A stretch of 64,000 bases of DNA from positions 35,489,963 through 35,553,962 of the forward strand of contig OX638133.1 in assembly GCA_951804985.1 (NCBI GenBank), given 5' to 3'. A program made the position numbers and the translations under genes. Of this stretch, positions 1-12,000 are shown in pieces. This DNA comes from Dryomyza anilis (lineage: Eukaryota; Arthropoda; Insecta; Diptera; Dryomyzidae). Under the pieces are notes generated by a model. The model searched no databases and was not told the DNA's origin. It saw only the letters and a list, made by a program, of their open reading frames with translations. How positions within the stretch are numbered: the stretch's first letter is position 1; each line of letters begins with the position of its first letter.

Positions 1-194
1 AAAATTAAAATTTAGGCAATAAATGAAATTAATAAAGAGAAATTGAATATCAATATTTTTTTATATAAAATTTTAGATATGAAAAAAAAAATATTCAAAA
101 TATTAGAAATTATAAAATAAATTAATTTAAAAAATTTAACAGTTACTTTGGTTCTATATTACACATAGTAGATTTTTATGTTCGATCCAATTCA

Positions 195-729
195 AACCAA
201 ATATTTCCAAAATTTTGTTTGGAGATTCAAAATATATAAATACTGAAATAGAATTTATTTCGAAACAAATATTTGTTAGACAAAAAAAAAATAATCGACG
301 TAAATATAGCAACAGACATTAATTGCATTCATTAATCAATCCAGCAATGGAATTCACTAATTTAATGAAAACATTTGCTATTTTTCGTTAATTCAGCAAT
401 TTCGTTTGCTGTAATGAATATATGTATATACGTCAATGCAACAAATAATTTAGTCGACGTAGTTTTGCGCCGACTAAATAATTTGCTGCATTGACGTACA
501 AATATTCATATTAGCAAACGGAATTGCTAATTTAACAAAGAATAGCAAATGTTTTCATTAAATTAGTGAATTTCATTGCTGGATTGATTAATGAATGCAA
601 TTAATATCGGTTGCAATATTTACGTCGATTATTTTTTTTTGTGTCTAACAAATATTTGTTTCGAAATAAATTCTATTTCAGTATTTATATATTTTGAATC
701 TCCAAACAAAATTTTGGAAATATTTGGTT
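195..729. repeat. Long near-perfect palindrome (foldback MITE)
   Basis: Two arms of about 260 bp are reverse complements of each other and meet at TAGTCG (451-456) and CGACTA (471-476), leaving a loop of about 14 bases. Shared arm motifs include AACCAAATATTTCC, TTTCGAAATAAATTC and ATTAATGAATGCAATTAAT. Inner parts of the same arm recur at 1672-1815 and 2523-2658, so this is a small family and not a unique cruciform. No coding capacity is visible. It looks like a non-autonomous DNA element; the superfamily cannot be assigned. Confidence 0.75.
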
Positions 730-1671
730 ATTTAGTCGATTATTTTTTGCAGTGCACTCTAAAAAAAAGGTTCAGATAACTTTAATAAAAATGTGTCTAA
801 TTTTTTAACATAAATATTTATTTATATATATCACATCTAACGTTCGTTCTTGACCGTTTTTAATTTCCTTTTTCTATTTCATGCATAAATTTCAACTTGG
901 TGGTTTTCACAAATATTGTTGGGTTTGTTGTTTTTCTTTATTTCTTTATTTTTTCTATTGCCCCAAACATTCCACTACTTAAAATATGTTATACGTATTG
1001 TTTTAGTCGATCATATGCCAAAAACACGAAACTAAAAATGAAAACTTAATTAAATAATTTAAAATAAAATAATAAATTAAAAAAAGCGTACATTATATTT
1101 ATATTGTAACACATTTTATGTTTAATTATGCAGTATATTTGAAATTATGAATGACTCAACTTGCCAAAGAAATGCATTGATAATGTCGTCGTATTTAAAT
1201 CAATTTTAAATGTTTATTTGTTCAACACACGTTTCGTAAAGAACATAATATAAATGTATGTACATTTATATTCATGAATACTCTAATTAAATCGTAATCA
1301 TTATAAATTAAATCGTAATCATTATAAAATAAAATAAGCCAAGTAATCGCATTCGTACCAAAATACTAGAAAATTAATACGATAACCAGTGCTTTAAACA
1401 ATATTATTATATTCGAATATATTTATGTTTTAATTTGTGATATCGTGATAGAACTGTTTTCTTTTTCAGGTCAATTACTTTAGTTCATTTTTTAAGAAAT
1501 ATTTTGAAAATGTATGTGGCAAATACACAGCTTTTTGTTTTGTAAATAAAAATTGTAATAGATGTTCCTTAATATATGATTTGAGTTACTCTGCAAATTG
1601 TTTCGAATTCGAAATTTTTAGACTCTTGTTTTGTTGTTAATTAATACAATCTGCATTAATATTTTAATTTT

Positions 1672-1815
1672 TTTTTTATTAGCAAACGAAATTGCTGATT
1701 TAACGAAGAGTAGCTAATGTTTTAATTAAATTATTGAATTTCATTGCTACTTTGATTAATGAATGCAATTAATGTCGGTAGCTATATTTACGCCGATTAT
1801 TTTTTCTGTGCAGAG
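1672..1815. repeat. Half copy of the 195-729 palindromic MITE
   Basis: One arm only: it contains TTAGCAAACGAAATTGCTGA, ATTAATGAATGCAATTAATG and a terminal ACGCCGATTATTTTTTCTGT, matching the right arm of 195-729. The opposite arm is missing. Confidence 0.65.
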
Positions 1816-2522
1816 CACCGTGATCTTTTCATTATTTGTCAATAAAATCAATTATTTATCACAAATTTGTTTGATGTAGAGTTTTAGTGATTTACTGAAA
1901 ATTTAACTGAATAAAAATGTTTATCAATAGTTTACGTGAGGCCAAAGTTCGTGACAAGTTTATTCACGCCTTTGACCTGAAGCTTCTTAATGTTGAGTTT
2001 TCGTAAGAGGCGTTGATATAATATTGATCATCGTGACATCCTGAGTCGATTTAGCTTTGTCCATCAGTCAGTTTCTCTGTTTGTGTCTCAGTCTCTGTCT
2101 GTATGCTGAAATGTTTTATGTAAAATGACTTGCTGATTTTAAAAATGTGGTTTCTAAAATTTTATATGGATAAGTTTACGAGATATTGGCCAATGAATTT
2201 TCTACCCAGCTTTCGAAAAGGTGATCATATACATTTGCAAAAATATCGCGTTCTTTATTACTGATACAGTCAAAATCTTTATCAAATAAAGGGTAATTGA
2301 ACATCTAGTAAACATTTCTCACAGCATAGTAGAACTTGAAAAAAACATTTTTTTTTTCGATAAAAATCAAAAATGCTGTTAAAAAATTGGAAAAAATCGA
2401 AAGATGCACAGTTTGTAATATTCCAAAATTAGTTCACACTTTTTCAAAGAATTTGACGTATCAATGACAAAAATATATGGGTAACATTTGAGGATAATAA
2501 AAAAATATGTGAAAGCATTATA

Positions 2523-2658
2523 ATTGACGTAAATATATCAACCGATATTAATTGCAAATATTAATAAATCCAGCAGTCAAATTCACTAAATAAGTGAATT
2601 TCATTGCTGGATTGATTAATGAATGCAATTCATATCAGTTACTATATTTACGTCGATT
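2523..2658. repeat. Short palindromic copy of the same MITE family
   Basis: The 136-bp palindrome runs from ATTGACGTAAATAT to ATATTTACGTCGAT and is centred on AAATAAGTGAATTT. It carries the CCAGCA and TGCTGGATTGATTAATG arm motifs of the longer copy at 195-729, so it looks like an internally deleted form. Confidence 0.65.
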
Positions 2659-2818
2659 ATTTTTGTGTGGGAGACTACATCGAAATGATTATGAATCGAC
2701 GGGGTAAACTATAGGGTTTCAAAAAAATCATTTTGATTTCTAAAATAGTGAGGCGTATACGTATCAATGATTTTAAAAATATATTTAATTTTATCTAAGC
2801 TAAATGTATTTTATTTTT

Positions 2819-3374
2819 ATATCCTACACTAAGAATGAAAGGGTATATTCAGTTTGGTACGCCGTTTTTAACACCCAAAAGGAAGCATCCCCGGTATGGA
2901 AAAGTATATATATTCTTGATCAGTATGACCTCCTGAGTCGATTTAGCGATGTCCATCTGTCTAACTGTCTGATGTAGAGTCTGTAGAAATCTTTATTACA
3001 AAAAAAACTAAAATAGCTAAATAAATAAAACTCCTAATTTAGACTTACTTATATATCTACGCTGTCTGTCAGAGAAAATAGGCATGATCAGTATCTTGTG
3101 ACCAGCGAACCACTTAAGTTCAAATACCTCATATAAAACACGGTGAATTTTACTGTATACGTGCTTAGGTAAACTTTTTTGGTCAAATATATATTGACTT
3201 TATGTTCAAATACATGAAAATAGTGTTTTCCCGCGAAACGACGTGTGGTTCAAAAAAAAAATCAAAATTCGGTACACCTATCCCTTTTGTAAATATGGGT
3301 ATGAAATGAATCAGGATACGTATACCCTAGTGGCCTATACACCACTTTGAATGGTAACCACATGTGTAGGGTAT
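2819..3374. repeat. mini-me-like dispersed element, copy 1
   Basis: It starts ATATCCTACACTAAG and ends GTGTAGGGTAT, an inverted terminal pair. Inside are AGGGTATATTCAGTTTGGTA and a GTCY-rich stretch (GTCCATCTGTCTAACTGTCTG). A second copy is at 9392-9973 and fragments are at 2030-2110 and 21545-21712. The core plus GTCY proto-microsatellite resembles mini-me elements described from Diptera; that family name is an inference from memory of the pattern. Confidence 0.5.
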
Positions 3375-4039
3375 TTATAGTCGGCTTAGATCGACTATAA
3401 TTTTGATAATCCTAACTGTCATAATAACACCTACTACAAAATGTCCCTACTTTAAAATGTCCCATGTGATCTAACCTTCCCAACTGGTTTTAAATTGTTA
3501 TTTTATTTGAATGCGTGATCATAAAGCTTATATAAATCATTAGCTTAATCAAAATATGTTATTTAGTTACAAAGATATAAATAATTATCTAATACAGTAC
3601 TTTGATGTCTCAAATCTCATAACTTTGTTGAAGTACACAGTTATTTTTTATTTTCTATCTATCCACAAAATTTCATCAAAATCGGAAGACATCGTGCCAA
3701 GATTGATATTTCTGATGTGAAATGACCCAAATATTGTAAGAATTAATTGCTGGATGTTGAATTCCGTTTTATTTGGTATATTACTTGATCATACCGTCAC
3801 TATCTTGCCAAAGGGGCGAATTATTGACATTTGCATTTTTTTACATTTTTTAATGTAGTTCTTTCTCAAGTATACTGTGCAAAATCGTGTGTGGTTTTGT
3901 TGGATATTTCTAGTCACAAAAGACAAAACCAATGGGCGAATTCGAAAAATGGAAATTGTTGTCATGCCGTAAGGGCGAATCTTTTCGTTTTTTTGCCATG
4001 ACTTTTTATTGGTGTAAGATGAAATAGTAGCGTAAAAGC

Positions 4040-4520
4040 AATAATTGTTTATTTTTAATGCACCTATCGATTAGCATCATTATTTTAAAATATTTTTTTT
4101 GAATTTTTATCATTTGCAAGAAAAATGTTTGGCAAATTATTTTTAAATAATGATGCCAATCGATAGGTTGGCATCAAATAATTAATGTCTTTTTTTTATT
4201 ATGCACCAATAAAGAGTTATAGCAAAAAAAACGAGCAGAATCGCCCTTTTGGCATGAAAAGATTTTAAATTTTTTAAATTTCTTCGTTTTTTGCTATATT
4301 TCTTTATTGGGACAAGATAAAATATTGGTGCAAAGGCATTAATTGTTTATTTTTAAAGCACCTATCGATTGGCATCATTACTTAAAAATATTTGTCCAAA
4401 CATTTTTCTTGAAAAAAACAAACTTTTTTTAAATAATAATCGATAGGTGCTTTAAAAACAAACAATTAATTCCTTTACATCACTATTGTATCTTACGCAA
4501 ATAAAGAGTTATAGCATATA
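4040..4520. repeat. Clustered inverted repeats
   Basis: The block GCACCTATCGATTRGCATCA occurs near 4060 and 4360 in one direction and as TCGATAGGTGCTTTAAAAAC near 4440 in the other, with flanking TGTTTATTTTTAA motifs. This is probably a nested or rearranged non-autonomous transposon. No coding region is seen. Confidence 0.5.
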
Positions 4521-5305
4521 AAATAAAAATATTTACGTCAGGATATAGCCTCACATAATCCGTATTTACAATTCAGTAAGTTGTCCAAATCCTAAGATAT
4601 TGTATATACGTTATAATAATTGATGAATAAACCGCAATAAAAAAATAAATTGAAGAACAAATAAATTTTACTAATTTTTAAAGCACTTCAAACTTTAAAA
4701 TTTGATTTCCCAACATTTTTAAAAATGCACATTCGCCCCGGCATCATGACGATATCAGTTATTTAAAACGCGAATATTTGCAAATATATGTGAGCACCTT
4801 TTTGAAAGCTCGGTAAATAGTTACTGACCGATGTCTCGTGAACCTGTCCATATAATTTTTAATTCATATATTCGAATTCATTCATTCCCATAATACAAAA
4901 ATAGTGACATTTATGGCGCAGAATTTTATCTCATTTTGTTGTCTAGTGTAATTATCCAAATTGAGCATATTTATAATTAATATAATTATTTCTCTTTTAC
5001 CCCCACCATTATTTAAACAAAATGCACTTTTTAAAGCGTACAATATTTTTAAAGTGATGAATGACAAGCATTTATTATTTTAAAGACTTATAAAACGATT
5101 GACTCTTTTAAATGCAATAAATAAAAAATAAAAAAAATAAAAATTTAAAAAAGAAAACATTTATTTGCATACATTAAACTCTTGCTGCGCTTCCTTTTGT
5201 TAAAAATAGAAATGGCGAAATAATAAAATCGTTGCAATTATGAACAATTATAAATGAATTTACACGAGTTTTCCTGGAACATGCACCTTGACGTTCGTCG
5301 GAGGA

Positions 5306-6049
5306 CTATAAATCAACGACCGATCGGTAACAAATTGCAAAAACATTCATAAATAAAGAAAATCTTTTCTCTTCTGAAATCACATCGGAATAAGAAAAAC
5401 ACAAAAGAATTTTTACAACAATAATATTTTTGTATTGTGTGTGTGTTGTATGCTTCGTGCCGATCACGCTAAAATTAAACAAATTCGTCGTTGTTAACAA
5501 ATGCGTTGCATGTGGAGCACGTTGGACGCGTGGGGCGAGTACACAGTGCTCGAACTGCATCGAGGAGCCTACGACGAAATGCAATAAAAATGCTGACTTG
5601 CGAGAATATTTCAAAATACTAAATAGAATAAAAAGTGAATGTGCGATATAATAAAATTTTCCTGCGTCAGCCAAAATAAAGTGAGCCCGCAATAACAGTT
5701 GGTACCGTGTAAATGGAAAGTGTAAAAGTATAAAGTGTTAAATGTAAAGTACCCTGTAAAGTGTGCAAAAATATATATATATATATTTGTTTTAATTAAA
5801 CACATAAATGAAAATTCGGCGTATTGTGTTGTTCAATGAATGTGAAGAATTTAGTTTGTTCGTGCTCCTGACTAAATAAATGCTAAATATATTTTATTGC
5901 GCAAAGTGAACACCTTGAAAGGTTCAGTGGAGCAACAACGCAAGTTTAAATACGTACTTAAAATTAAACTGTAAGATAAACTATTTATCTATATTCTAAG
6001 ACACATATATCATAGGGCACATGTTCCCAAGCTGACACCATCAAACAAC
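5306..6049 (+). promoter_or_regulatory. Probable promoter and 5' leader of the kinase gene
   Basis: A TATA-like CTATAAATC lies near 5309, followed by a leader-like stretch with AAGTG and GTGCAAA motifs typical of insect 5' UTRs, running up to the first coding ATG at 6050. Short upstream ATGs are present. No transcript evidence is available; the assignment rests only on position and composition. Confidence 0.25.
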
Positions 6050-9000
6050 ATGTCCAACATGTCAAAGAAACCGCGAGGGAACATTCACAAAATACGTGAA
6101 TTCGAATTGGAGAAGGTAATTTTTTGTTCTTATATGCACACAAACAAATATTAGCTTGGCGTTCAGTTGTTTCATCGAATATTCATTTGCATCTACCAAA
6201 CTTAGTCAGCCTCAAATGAAATTCATTTATGGTAAACAATAGTATGAAGCGTAACCAACTATTAGTTGAAGCAACTGCAACATTGATTGGGGAAACAAAC
6301 TTTTTATCAATTTTCAACTTTTTTATTTCCATTGCTACGGCAACTAAATTCAAAATGAGACATAACCAATATTTAGTTGACTTAACAGATAGTTAGTTAT
6401 AATAGGTTGTAGCAACCAATATTTATTTGATTCAACTGGGAAATCAGTTGTATTGTATAAATGCAATGCCAAAGCAGGACAACATCAGTCGCACACAAGT
6501 CATCGGCCATTTCCGATCTCGTGAACGCTGTTGTGATGCTGACTTGGTGTTTGCAACACGTTGGAGCGCTAGGGTTAGGTAAAATGGCCGATTTCTTATA
6601 ATTAAATTGGCTACCACAACTAAACAAATTGGTTTTGTCAATTGTATTCATTAGTTGTGTGAACTGATACGCGGTGTTGCAACAACTGAATCAGTCGAAT
6701 GTCGAATGTTGACAGAATTAAATCGGTTGGCAAAAAAAGACGGTTGACCCAACTGATTCGTTCTTTGAGTGTGCGAGTAGAAAAATGATATCAAAAAATT
6801 AATAATTTTTACTAATGAAATTAATCAATAATAAACTTTGAATTCAATCGGTAAATCCCATTAGGTACAACAAAATACTATAAAAATACACTAGACAATA
6901 AATGGAGTCCTTTTTTAGCTATCCACGATCTTAGTATAATTTTTAACGGATTTCACTACCTCATAATCACTACCTCATAATCAGTTTTTTCAAATTGCCT
7001 CAAGTTTTTGAGTTATTACGCAATACAAAGATATGACAATTTTCATGTTTCCAATTTCTTTTATATTCTTTTGAGAATAATAATAATAATAGTTTGGCAC
7101 TACAGTTCTATAAGAACTTAGGCCGAGCTCTCTCACCATTTTGAGCTGTGCGTGTTATATTTGTACTCAAAGTGGTGGGACCTACAGCTTATTGCCGAAT
7201 CCGAACGGCGGGTGAGAGCTTTTCATAGGCAATATTTTTACTCTCGGAGGCCATTTACTGCCGAGAGGTAGCGCGGTATAGAACAATGTTTCTATGAAAA
7301 AATGTTGCTAGCCCCAGTCCAGGCTTGAACCGGGGACATTTCGGCTCGCACGCCAACGCACTAACCACTGAGCTACCGCAGCTACATCTTTTGAGAATAC
7401 TTCAGCCAATATTTTAAAATAAACTTCATGAAATTCGGATTAATCTGACCAATGTTATGACCAGTCAAACGCAAAAATATTAATTTTAAGGTGTACCTAT
7501 TATTTATTGCATAACATTTATGATTTCATTATTAGAACTTTCTCGATTTTTTTCATTTTTGAAATGTTTTTTTTTTTAATTTTTGTTGAAACAAATGCTT
7601 TTTTGAAGTTCTCCTATCGAGTTTTCATAAACTAATGAACCAATTCAAAAATGTTCTGAGAAATGATTATTGGATATGTAAATATGTGTTATATATTTAC
7701 AAATATATGTAAGTACCTTTATGAAAGCTCGGTGCAAAAGTTATTGGCCCATATATGGTAAACATATCCAAAGAAACATTATTAAATCATATTTTCGGAA
7801 TCATGGCATCATTTTACATAATACAAAAATAACCTTGACTGCTGAGCAGAATGTCTGTTGTGTATTATAACGTCTGAAAATCGTGTAACTGAGATTTTTG
7901 AAATTGATATGAAATATGAAAATGTCGACTAATATGAAAATTTCGACTAACTTTAGTTCTGGATGCAATCATTGTCTAACCAAGTATGCCTGATTTCCAA
8001 TAAGGTAATGATCAGGTTTCCACATCAATGGCTGATTCAATATATGATGCTATTCCAAGTTGCTATCCTAATGAGGTTGCCTAATCAGGCATTTGTTATC
8101 TTACCCTTATCATAACATTAAATCATTCAATGTATATTTTAATTATTCTGAAACTGCGTTTACCAAATACGAGCCGTTTCAAACAAAAATTAATTTTGTA
8201 TTCACACAAAAGTGTCTCAATAACTTTTGCAATTACAAAAAATCAACGTTTGAAATTAAAAAAGAAAAAATAGAATTTGAATTTATTTTTTTATCTGTGT
8301 TTAACATTTATTTATTAGAATATTTTATTTTATTATAATAATTTTTACCCAATTTTATTAAAAAATATTATAATAAAAGGATTTTTGATCTCATTTTTTT
8401 ATAAATGTCAGATCATTCATTTATTAAGTAAGCTTTAGATCAGAATTCTTTGTAAAGGATGAAGCAGGTTACTTTACGTGGATTTGAATTTAGAGTTACC
8501 CTAGTCGATCTAGTTACCCGTCGATTAGGATGATTTCAGGTGGCCTTTGGTACGGTAATCTTATCGAATTCTGATTAGAGACGAATGCGAAATAACCAAT
8601 TTCCACTCGGGTAGGCTGAAACCATTTCGAATCAATTACAAAATTTCAGATATTAAAAATCAACATTATTTTTTATTTTATTTTGATTATACAAATTTAT
8701 GAGGTCTGGTACCCAGAACTGGCCGAATACTGGTTATGCCTTGAAATGATAAGAAGCGAGCAAGACTGGCTCTAAGTATTCGACCAAGACTGGAAAAAAA
8801 GTCAAATAATGGACCAGGACTGGATCATTATAATAATAGTTTGGCGCTACAGTTCTGTGTAGAACTTCGGCCGAGCTCTCTCACCATTTTGAGCTGTGCG
8901 TGTTATATTTGTACTCAAAGTGGTGGTTTATTGCCGAATCCGAACGGCGGGTGAGAGCTTTTTCATAGGCAATGGTTTTACTCTCGTAGGTTTGCCATTT

Positions 9001-12000
9001 ACTGACGAGAGGTAGCGCGGTATAGAAAAATGTTTCTATGAAAAGATGTTGTTAGCCCCAGTCCAGGCTTGAACCGGGGACCTTTCGGCACGCTGTCCAA
9101 CGCACTAACCACTGAGCTACCGCGGCTACAGGACTGGATCATTACAGAAATGAAAATCAAATATATTTTTTACTTTTCTTTACTTTCTCTTTACTTTCTC
9201 TTTCCTTTCCGTTACCGTCCACTGCTCTCCCCTGTTAGGCTACGCATCTATCTTATCTGAGATTTGTGACAAATTCTAAACTTCAAAATTTTGAATAAAT
9301 GCTCTGAAACAAGTGAGCCTGATAGCGTAATGGGCAGTGCTCCGGACTTGTACGCAGAAAATTCGGGTTCGGGTCACAAGTGAATTTTATTATACCCTAC
9401 ACTAAGAGTGAAAGGGTATATTCAGTTTGGTACGCCGTAACATCCAGAAGGAAGCATCTCCGGTATGGAAAATTATATATATTCTTGATCAGCATGACCT
9501 CCTGAGTCGATTTAGCGATGTCTGTCTGTCTGTCTGTCCGTCTGTTTGTCTGTTGAAATCCCTACTACTTTTAAAATTGAAGAGCTAGATAAATGAAACT
9601 TATAACTTAGATTACTAATATATCTACGCTGTATGTGCGAAATGACCTATGATCCGACCACTTATGTTCAAATACCTCATATAAAATGTACATATAAAGA
9701 TCAATTTTTATGTATACGTGCTTAGGTAAACTTTTTTGGTCAAATATATATTGATATCATGCTCAAATACATGATAATAGTGTTTTCCGGCGAAAAGACT
9801 TGTGGTTCACGAAAAAAAAATCGAAATTCGGTACACCTACCCATTTGTAAATATGGGTATCAAATGAATGGAAATTCTTCAGCGATTGAATGTTTGTAGT
9901 TATTTTCAGGATTCATATACCCTGGTGATCTATATATCACTTTGAATGGTAACCACACATATGTGTAGAGTATTTATAGTCGGCTTAGACCGACTATAAT
10001 TTTGATAATCCTAACTATCATAATTACACCTACTTTAAAATTTCCCATGTGATCTTACCTTCCCAACTGGTTTTTATTTTTTTTTTATTGAAGTATGATT
10101 TGGGTAGTAAGTTCTGGCTGAGTCTTGTGCGAGAATTACTTAACCAGACCTGCATTTGTCACTTCTGGCTAAGTATTGGGCAAAGGTATTTCCACCAAGC
10201 TTTCGTTTGTCATTTCTGGGTGAGTCTTGGGCAAGAACTACATTACCAAGCATTGTTCTCCCAGTTCTGGCTGAGTCTTGGGCGCAGGTTTATTAACCAA
10301 GCATTGGTCTGCCAGTGCTGGTTGAATCTTCAGCCCGTCGTCAAGTCTGGCATTTCCTACATGGGTGTGCGATTAATCAATTAATCAAAATCTTCATTAA
10401 GCAGAATCATGATTAATCGATTAATTAGAAAAGTTCAGAATCCTGATTAATCTAATTAATCAAAACCTTGATTAATTGGAAATGAAACAATTTTATTAAG
10501 CAACATTTGAACCATAATACAATTATTCAAGGTAGAAGTATTAGAGTTCTTGTTCTTCTTAGGCGTCCCGTGCTTCTGTCAAAATGTTGTATGGGATATG
10601 CGAGGCGCTCTGGGATACTACTACCTTGTTATTGTATCATGATTTGAACATTTTTTCAACTAAAGAGACAAATTATTTTTAAAATCATTAAAAAATAAAA
10701 GTAAGTGTTTTAAATGTTAAAGAACCACACAGTTAAGTATTTTTAAATATTTCGCGACGCAGAACATAATTAATCAGAATTTCTGTTTAATCAAAATCCA
10801 GTTTAATCAATTAATCACAATTTTGATTAATCACAATCATGATTTATAGTTTAATCAATCGCTCTTTTTAACGTAAAGAATTGACGAAGTGAACGATGTG
10901 ATCCATATTACTGTAAATCAAAGGAAATCAATTGATATAGAAAACCAGTCAATCGACTGGTCAACGAATATAATTTTATTTCTTTGTCGGTCTTCTTAAT
11001 ACTTTTTACGTACGTGTACTTATTGTCGGACCAAGTATAATTTTCATAATTTTTGCTCAAAACTCCACCAAGTATCAAAATTTCCTTACTGATCAAATTT
11101 CACATGACGACATATCTTTCTAGTTAGTAATTAACTCCTGAGTATAACAAAAAGAAGACTTTTCAAAATAGAAATAAGAATTTGAAATGATTGCGACAAA
11201 AACATTATTAATTAGCCATATCATTGCAAGGCTATGACTGTTAGGATTATAGATGATTGTCATAATAATGTTCGAACTTATTTAAAGTGATTGTGCCATT
11301 TAACGTTGATTTCTGAAATGATATTTTAATTTTATAATAGATACGGATTAAATAAATGTTTTTAATAAATTGTGCCATTCATTTAAATGGTCGAAAATAT
11401 CCAGGAGGAGTTATTCTATGGTAGATTTAAGTACCTATATAATGTTTCTTTCCTCACATTATTGCTTTAAGTATAATGCAGAAATGTATAATTTTCTGTA
11501 TAATTTCAACAATTTCATATTCGTTCCACATAACTATAAATTTCAAATATGTTCGAATACATCAAAAATTTTAAATTATAAACTAGGAGTGCATTGTAAT
11601 AATTAATACTTGTGTAGTTTACCAAATATATCAAATTAAATTGAAAATTTTGGAAAATACTTATTTCTCAAAACTCATAAAATATTAAGAAAATAGTTGT
11701 GTGTTCAACGAACCCCATATTATTTATATAACTGCCAATAAATTGATTCCATGAAGTGATATTAATATTTAGCCTACATAAAGTGAACATAAATAATTTA
11801 TTGCAAATCATTGTGCTATGAAGGAACTATATTTTACGATATTGTTAAGTACTGAATCATAGTTTAAAATATATAATTTATTAGATTTAGATATGAAACG
11901 CTGTAAAATATTTATTAATGCACTACTTCGTTGAAATGGAAATGAACCAACTCATTGTTTAGATCATAAAATAAACTGTGATTTCAACATATAGCACAGA

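Larger units (their letters stand above)
1..5300. other. Intergenic, AT-rich, repeat-filled; no gene seen
   Basis: No open frame longer than about 60 residues with any recognisable protein is present. The stretch holds palindromic MITE copies (195-729, 1672-1815, 2523-2658), a mini-me-like repeat (2819-3374, plus a fragment near 2030-2110), an inverted-repeat cluster at 4040-4520 and a dispersed repeat at 4780-4950 that recurs near 7690-7850 and 34440-34640. It probably lies upstream of the kinase gene that begins at 6050. Confidence 0.6.

Noticed and set aside
5306..5692. 128-codon minus-strand frame
   Set aside because: No recognisable domain; it overlaps a stretch that looks like the + strand leader of the kinase gene.
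7310..7386. Possible tRNA gene on the minus strand
   Set aside because: Box A and box B are present, but the sequence is part of a 307-bp repeat with target duplications and further copies, so it is a SINE head.
10908..11096. Short minus-strand frame in kinase intron 1
   Set aside because: 62 codons, no motif, AT-driven composition and no neighbouring coding evidence.
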